From Chrysomallon squamiferum (Eukaryota > Mollusca > Gastropoda > Neomphalida > Peltospiridae), in contig CM022675.1 of the NCBI GenBank assembly GCA_012295275.1, positions 11,442,016-11,492,015 on the forward strand: a DNA stretch of 50,000 nucleotides. The letters are read 5' to 3'. Both the position numbers and the translations under genes were made by a program. Below are positions 43,706 to 50,000 of this stretch, one piece after another (within the stretch, counting starts at the first letter, position 1; every line of letters begins with the position of its first letter). The notes beneath the pieces are model-generated. The model was not told the DNA's origin, made no database searches, and saw only the letters and a program-made list of their open reading frames with translations.

Positions 43706-44049
43706 TGCATAAGGATAACAGGTTAATAAATAATGTAGATAATTCGTAACCTTGAAACAACACCAAAAAAAAATAAAAAAATTCTGGAAATAAAGTACGT
43801 TTTAAATAACATCCAGGTACAGACTACAAATAGCCGAACAAATTTATACCATAGTGCTTGCATTACGTATAAACATGTTTACATATTACATACGTCTACT
43901 CGCATAAATCTACATCAGCATTACATACAGACAGACACGCCAACAAAAATATACTGAAACGCACACACATTTTTTTTTTTTAATTTCGTGTGTTTGTAAC
44001 ATTCTGATAAGAACGTATGTATAAGCATACGTGCTCAAATGAATAGCCT

Positions 44050-44598
<549 letters not shown>

Positions 44599-44599
44599 T

Positions 44600-44695
44600 C
44601 GCATTACTCCTGCTGTAACTACTATTACTACTACTACAACAACAACAACAACCACTATTACTATTACTTGCACTACTACTATTACTCCTACTATA

Positions 44696-44746
<51 letters not shown>

Positions 44747-45235
44747 GCTACCACTATTATTACAGTTAATGCTAATGCGTTACTGCTACAACAACAACGA
44801 CGAAGACTCCTAGTACTAAACTACTACAACCGTTTGTACAACTGCTACTACAGCTAATTTTGCTGCTGATTACTACTACTACAAGACCTCCTCCGAATAC
44901 AACACTCACTACAGTTTTCACTATATCTACTGCAAATATTGCTGTGACCGCATGTGCACTACTACTGCTTCAACCACTGCAACTACAACACTTATTACTA
45001 CTAGTACTACTACTACTAACACTTATTATTACAACCACTAGTACTAATACTTATTATTATCACTACTGCTACCACTACTACTAACTTTATTGCTACTATT
45101 AAATAACGATGAACGCCTGGACTACATTCATGACTTGGTTATGCGGCTTCTGTTTCTCATGTCACATTTGTTGTTACCGCTGCTGTTACTGCTGTTGCTG
45201 ACGTTGCTAACTCTGCTAAAAGCACAACCATTATG
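44600..45235. repeat. ACT/ATT/AAC triplet field
   Basis: CTA and ACA triplets, a clean ATT array (44697-44745), then degenerate ACT and GCT triplets to about 45215. Ile/Val and Thr/Leu frames are artefacts. Confidence 0.93.
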
Positions 45236-45277
45236 ATATATACATAAAAAAACAAAATAATAATAATTAGGGCGTTG

Positions 45278-45600
45278 ATAAATATATATATATATATAAT
45301 TTGTTTTTGTTATATATATATTTATTTATTTATTTATATATTTCTATGTTTTATATATTTCATATTTGTTATTTATCTATAATGTATTTATTATTTATCT
45401 ATTCTTTCAACTGCTTTTGCATCCATCTACAACATTTTTATCTTATCACGCACACGTACATCCACGTACACACGCACACACACACACACATTATTAGATT
45501 TAAACCATCACGCATTTTTCTTTTTTTTAATTAAATATTTTATTTTCAAAATTATCATTCTTCACTTCTGTATTATTTTTATTTATTTATTTATCCTTCC
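45278..45600. repeat. (TA)n, (TTTA)n and (CA)n low-complexity
   Basis: TA run (45283-45298), TTTA units (45318-45338), CA run (45472-45490) and TTTA near 45578-45592. Confidence 0.9.
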
Positions 45601-45639
45601 CTTTCTTCTTTTCATTTAAATTCTAAATATTTGTTTTCT

Positions 45640-45900
45640 TTCTACTTGCGTTAACCAAGCCATCTTGTTATGAAAACTTTTGCGTATCGCAGTGATCACG
45701 TACACTTTGTAATTTCCACTCTGTCAAAATCACTTTGAGTCCTGCCGTGATTTATGTGGTCGCCAGAATAAAATACGGCGAAAATTTTCAGTTTTATTAG
45801 AGAGAGAGCTTTTGCGTTGATGGTCTAGAAAGCAAAAAAAAGCGGCCACACGCAGATATACTGGTATTCTGAACGTAACTTTTTTATAGTCTTCTCTCCA
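45640..45900. other. Short unique segment
   Basis: Non-repetitive sequence with TGATCACGTACAC and CCTGCCGTGATTTATGTGG words. Weak regulatory candidate, no gene. Confidence 0.3.
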
Positions 45901-45907
45901 TCAGCCT

Positions 45908-45911
45908 TTTT

Positions 45912-45967
<56 letters not shown>

Positions 45968-45968
45968 T
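45908..45968. repeat. (TTTC)15 array
   Basis: Perfect TTTC tetramers. Confidence 0.97.
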
Positions 45969-45969
45969 T

Positions 45970-46247
45970 TTGTTTGTTCCTTTGTATTGTTTTATTATAT
46001 ATTTTTTTTCTTAACTTTTTTATTTTTTTATTTTAAATTCGTATGTTGTTTTGTTGTTGTTTTTTTGTTGTTTTTTTAACTTTACTCTTTTTTATTTTAT
46101 TATTATTATTATTAACATTATTATTATTATTATTATTATTATTATGATTATTAATATTATTATTATTTATTAATTAAATAATTATTTATTTATTTATTTA
46201 TTTATTTACTTATTTATTATTTTTATTACCAAACCGGTTTTCATTTC

Positions 46248-46250
<3 letters not shown>
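45970..46250. repeat. T-rich, ATT and TTTA low-complexity
   Basis: T runs, ATT triplets (46098-46160) and TTTA units (46186-46215). Confidence 0.93.

Positions 46251-46334
<84 letters not shown>
46250..46334. repeat. (TC)42 array
   Basis: Perfect TC dinucleotides. Confidence 0.98.
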
Positions 46335-46336
<2 letters not shown>

Positions 46337-46387
46337 ATTTCTTCGTAATCTTAACGTTTAAATTCCGGTTTCATTCGTTCTAATCAT

Positions 46388-46390
46388 AAA

Positions 46391-46421
<31 letters not shown>

Positions 46422-46748
46422 CTTATTTATTTAGTTATTTATTTATTCATTCATTTATTCATTCTTTCATTATTTCTTTAAATTATTTGGGGGGCTAAGT
46501 GTTTATCTGTTTGGAGATACAAAAAATATTCGAGTAATTAAAACTGTCTATTGCTGTTGTCTGTTTCAGATGAAAAATATAAAGAGACAGGAACAAAAAA
46601 AAACAGTTTCCTATCGTACATGCAAAACATCAAGAATTATTTTATTTTATTTAATTTTATTTAAATTTCTGTCTTTAATTACTTGCATACATGTTTGGTT
46701 GGTTTGTTTTTATTGTTGTCTGTCTGTTTATTTATTTACTTATTTTGG

Positions 46749-46813
<65 letters not shown>

Positions 46814-46840
46814 GTTGTTGTTGTTGTTGTTGTTGTTGTA
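46388..46840. repeat. ATT, TTTA, TTA and TTG arrays with unique spacer
   Basis: ATT (46391-46420), TTTA/TTCA units (46421-46470), unique spacer, then TTTA (46752-46788), TTA (46788-46813) and TTG (46814-46839). Confidence 0.94.
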
Positions 46841-46859
46841 AGAGAGGTTTAATGTGACA

Positions 46860-47386
46860 TTATTTATTTTCAGTGAAAGAAAAGATGAAAACGAAAGAAA
46901 TACAGAAGAAAAGGAATGAAGTGAAAAACAAAATGATCGTAAGTAACAAAACAAAAAATAACAGCAGAACGAATGAAAAAAGAAATGAAAGATTAAACAA
47001 AGAAATTAAGATGAAAATAAGAAAGAAAAACAAAAGAAAGAGACACAAAAGAATGTATAAGAGAGACAGAAGAAATATATGATAGAGAGAAAGAATGAAG
47101 AAAATATTTTAAAAATTAAACGAATAAAATTTTTAAAATAAAACAGAATAACAAAATTAAAAGAACAAATATGAAAGAACCAACAAAAGGAATAAAAGAG
47201 TGAAAATAATTAAAGAAGATAAAAATAATTAAAGAAGATAAAAAAAAATAATAATTACCCTGAACAAAAAATTAGACGAAATAAAAAAAAAAAAAAAAAA
47301 AAAAATAAAAGAAATGAAATAAAAATCGGATGTATTCAAATTTACAAAAAAACAACAACGCCATGATTACCATAGCAAAACTACAA

Positions 47387-47420
<34 letters not shown>
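46860..47420. repeat. A/G-rich then A-rich tract with two poly(A) runs
   Basis: GAAA/AAAG words (46870-47090) grade into A-rich DNA with A runs at 47284-47305 and 47389-47418. GATAAAAATAATTAAAGAAG is duplicated near 47218. A Lys-rich frame (46873-47082) is composition noise. Confidence 0.9.
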
Positions 47421-47512
47421 ACAAAAAAATAATAAAAATCATATCACGAAGAAGAAGCAGTAATTAAATATTTCTTCAAAGTATCATTATTACAAGTAAA
47501 TAACTTCATTTC

Positions 47513-47540
47513 CTTTTTTTTTTTTTTTTTTTTTTTTTTC
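47513..47540. repeat. Poly(T)28
   Basis: T run bounding island 16. Confidence 0.97.
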
Positions 47541-48070
47541 TCCAAATGATCTCCGGGGTTGTAAAAAACGGTCATGATGTCGCGCCAGGCCCCATTGAAA
47601 AAAGAGAACGGTCCGTCATTTAGCCCTACCCTTTAGCCTCTCTTAACATACGAAACGGAACCGGCGACCGAAGAAGCGTCGTAATTCCGGGAAGGGTCGT
47701 ATTAAATGAAACTTTCTCCCACAAAAGAAGGCCCGCCATAAGCGTGAAGTTTGATTTAAGGACGTTCTTCTGCACTGCAACCTCAAAGCCCGTCGCGAAA
47801 GTGGATAAAAGATAGCTTGGCCCTTTCTTTGAAGACGGACTTTTGCGATCAAATTTTTCAATTACTCTCCGTATTTATGTGACATTTTTTGCGCGCCGAG
47901 TGTCATAAAAGCCGCCATATTCTCTTTTATATGATTAATCAGATTTCTCAATTATGTCCCCTGAATGATGCGCGCCCTCGGTGAGTAATTGCGTCCCTTG
48001 AGTCGAAAATGTCTTTGACTGCGTTCCAGGTTTTTCTGACGTCATTCAGTACTATATTCCAGTTAAAGAA
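47541..48070. promoter_or_regulatory. Non-repetitive island 16 (large CpG-containing candidate CNE)
   Basis: About 530 bp of unique CpG-containing sequence between homopolymers. It has TCCCACAAAAG (47717-47727, also present in island 11), CATAAAAGCCGCCATATTC near 47904, TTTTATATGATTAATCAGAT (47927-47946), GCGCGCC-type groups near 47892 and 47971, and TGACGTCA (48037-48044). The minus-strand frame 47643-47861 is Arg-rich and unrecognised. Candidate developmental enhancer, inferred. Confidence 0.45.
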
Positions 48071-48084
48071 ACTCTCGTGAGTAC

Positions 48085-48088
<4 letters not shown>

Positions 48089-48117
<29 letters not shown>

Positions 48118-48190
48118 GAAAAGAAAAAAAAATGATGTCTCTTGCATTCAAGAGAAAAAGATGGGTTGAAAAAAAGAAAAAGAAAAAGAA
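48089..48190. repeat. Poly(A)27 and AAAAAG repeats
   Basis: A run (48090-48116) and AAAAG/AAAAAG words. Confidence 0.95.
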
Positions 48191-48419
48191 ATGAAAAAAT
48201 TGAAATTGTGAAAATGATTGTTGCAAAAGTAGAGAGAAAGTTAATGTGTTTCGTTTGTGTCCTGTGATCTTTGTTTTGTGAAGGAATTGAAGGAAGGAGT
48301 AGAAAAATAAAAGTAAATAATAAAACAATGCAGTCACTTTTTGGTAGTTGTTGTTTTGTTTTTTTTTCTTATAAAAGTAAGAAATTTCTTTAAAAGTGAT
48401 GCGGTTAATACAGATGCTG

Positions 48420-48640
48420 TATCATTATCGTCGTTGTTGTTGTCGTGATTGTCGTTATCCTCAACATAATGCAATAACAATTATTTCTATCAACATACTA
48501 CGATCATCACCATCATCATCATCATTATAATTGTTGCTGTTGATGTTGTTGTTCTTTTTTATTATTCGTTGTCATTATCGAATGTTTTGATGCTAGCCGT
48601 AATCATTATGATGCTGATGATGATGACGATGATGATGAAA
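48420..48640. repeat. GTT, CAT and GAT triplets
   Basis: CAT triplets (48508-48526) and GAT triplets (48613-48638) are complementary and about 85 bp apart; GTT units lie between. Confidence 0.9.
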
Positions 48641-49350
48641 TTCACTGGGATAAATGACAAAATTAATAAACACGAATGTTGTAAATGTAAATTCTCTCAT
48701 TATCAAAGAAAGAAATAACTCTAGTAAGAAAGTTCATTAAAACCATCGTTTCGTCAGTTCACAACACGGTGACAATTTTTATTTAATGAACTGACAAAAG
48801 AAAGAAAGAAAAACAAAGAAAGAAAGAAAGTGATCCTACCGAACAAGTATTTTTACTCCGCAGACAACAGTTCTGTGCGTTTTATTTCAGTTTTATTATT
48901 TTTATGGCGTAGAAACTGAGAAAAATGTAAATCCATGGAAATGAAAGAAAAAAAAAAAACACAAAAAAGTCATCAACGATTTTTTTTTTTTTTTTTTAAC
49001 TTTAATAAAGGGAAGGGAAAATGAAATAAAAAAATTTGATTTTTAAGTCAACTGCATTATCAGTTACCTTTATACAATATCAACTTGTTTCTTTTTTTTT
49101 CTTTTTTTTACCATGATTAATTTCCACTTGTCAACATTGACTATTGAACCTCGTATTTCTTGATATTCGAGCTGTCATTTCATTTTGCTTCTTCGCCTTG
49201 TATTCTTTTTTTTCTGCATTTTTTTTTTTTTTTTTATGCGTTTGGTATTTTGTTTCTTTTGAAAGGATTTTAATTTAACCTGTTAAAATTATAACGACTG
49301 TTGATATGCCGATCACAAAAGCTTGAACGATTGAACAGAATAAGCGTTGA
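48641..49350. other. AT-rich unique DNA with short homopolymers and GAAA units
   Basis: GAAA units near 48800-48830, an A run near 48949, T runs near 48980-48997, 49092-49100 and 49219-49235. TTTATGGC occurs at 48901-48908. No gene. Confidence 0.5.
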
Positions 49351-49439
49351 TTTTTAAAAAAAAACTATTTTCAAAGCTCTTAAGTCAAAGCTGCTAACTG
49401 AATGAGACAAATTTCCAGGGTTTTTTTTGTGTGTATTTT

Positions 49440-49715
49440 TTGCTGTATTTCTTGGAAGTGTGGTCACCGATGTTGAACTTCTGGGAAATAGTGTTAATCG
49501 TGCTGATTTTTTAGAAAATAACATCACCTTTACTAAATTCAAGAGAAATAATGTCACCCTTGCAGAGTTTTTTATGAAATAACGTCACCCTGGCTGATTT
49601 TCTAGGAAATATTTTCTCCACTGCTGATTTTCTAGGAAATATTTTCACGACTGCTAAATTTCTAGGAAATGCTCTCATTTTTGCGGAATTTTGAGGAAAT
49701 GTTTTTTTGGCAAAT
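49440..49715. repeat. 30-bp tandem repeat, about 9 units
   Basis: Units of 30 bp with core TGCTGATTTTCTAGGAAATA begin near 49440, 49471, 49501, 49531, 49561, 49591, 49621 and 49651, with a diverged last unit near 49681. The units at 49591-49650 are almost identical; outer ones diverge. Because 30 is divisible by three, the minus strand reads a 10-residue repeat. Confidence 0.95.
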
Positions 49716-49786
49716 TGCTGATTTGTCTCTGTGAAATAAAACGATATGAATGTTTTATGGATCTCCAAACAGCAAATCTTAACCAA
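49511..49786 (-). CDS. Repeat-derived open frame with 10-residue period
   Basis: 91 codons from ATG on the minus strand. The first 24 residues are unique; then FPRNLAVVKI, FPRKSAVEKI and FPRKSARVTL follow as repeats, set by the 30-bp array. A second frame at 49354-49557 continues the theme (SKKSARLTLFPRSSTSVTTL). It is basic, with a conserved FPRKSA. No known family. Likely non-coding minisatellite, but the in-frame period keeps coding possible. Confidence 0.15.
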   Translation of the reverse strand: MVKICCLEIHKTFISFYFTETNQQFAKKTFPQNSAKMRAFPRNLAVVKIFPRKSAVEKIFPRKSARVTLFHKKLCKGDIISLEFSKGDVIF

Positions 49787-50000
49787 ACATTATGAACGTC
49801 ATTAGAAATTTCACGCAACACTCCTTAACCAGTTTTAAGAAGCAGATAGCAGGAGCTATACTTTAGTTTGGAAAAGAAGGTGTGTCCAGTCATTATACGT
49901 ATAAAATCAGTCTCATTATGAAAACAAAAACTAGAACCATCCACGAAAAATATTTGTTCACATTAGAATGAAATGGAAATTAACGAAAAGATGAATTTTG
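49730..50000. other. Unique AT-rich end of window, nothing identified
   Basis: No repeat, motif cluster or coding frame that I can support. Confidence 0.5.

Overview
This is eukaryotic, intergenic or intronic DNA from an animal genome unusually loaded with simple-sequence repeats. No bacterial operons, rRNA, tRNA, CRISPR array or transposase gene could be seen. The best guess is a mollusc, most likely a coleoid cephalopod. The reasons are long GA/TC, ATT/AAT, TTTA, TATG, GATA and GTA arrays, A/T homopolymers every few hundred bases, a very AT-rich background, and GGGAGRTAA-type motifs that I recall as common in molluscan DNA. This is inference; another repeat-rich invertebrate such as a penaeid shrimp is possible. 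No full protein-coding gene can be supported. Nearly all long open frames are microsatellites read as Leu-Ser, Arg-Glu, Ile, Asn, Phe, Lys or Tyr-Ile runs.

Set into this background are about 20 islands of non-repetitive, CpG-containing, GC-balanced sequence, 150-900 bp each. The main ones are near 0.56-0.83, 1.67-2.25, 5.5-5.8, 8.56-8.84, 9.2-9.65, 10.5-11.0, 11.5-12.1, 12.7-13.0, 13.8-14.1, 14.9-15.56, 16.7-17.65, 24.65-25.03, 27.75-28.48, 28.96-29.64, 33.84-34.2, 35.15-35.67, 42.48-42.77 and 47.54-48.07 kb. They look like regulatory or conserved non-coding elements. They carry perfect CRE palindromes, CACGTG palindromes, homeodomain/PBX-like, Ets, E2F and nuclear-receptor DR1 motifs. Conservation cannot be tested here.

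Layout. 0-5.5 kb: GA/TC arrays, two short coding-like frames, a 29-bp minisatellite and a 32-bp perfect inverted repeat. 5.5-11.5 kb: islands alternating with triplet, TACA and TTTA fields. 11.5-18 kb: the densest run of islands. 18-24.6 kb: almost entirely triplet, TATG and pentamer repeats plus a 65-bp tandem repeat. 24.65-31 kb: three islands, ending in the strongest CpG island (29.2-29.64 kb), where GC skew flips from C-rich to G-rich like a promoter, followed by a G-rich 1.3 kb stretch with a perfect DR1. 31-36.5 kb: compound microsatellites and an island at 35.15-35.67 kb with a G-quadruplex tract, TATA box and E2F palindrome. 36.5-42.25 kb: a very AT-rich field resembling a decayed satellite. 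42.5-50 kb: GATA/GA/GT/triplet arrays, a large CpG-containing island at 47.54-48.07 kb, and a 30-bp tandem repeat that reads as a 10-residue repeat on the minus strand.

The window contains no recognisable cooperating gene set. The island-plus-SSR pattern, with no visible transposon or SINE, suggests regulatory DNA of a nearby developmental gene outside the window.
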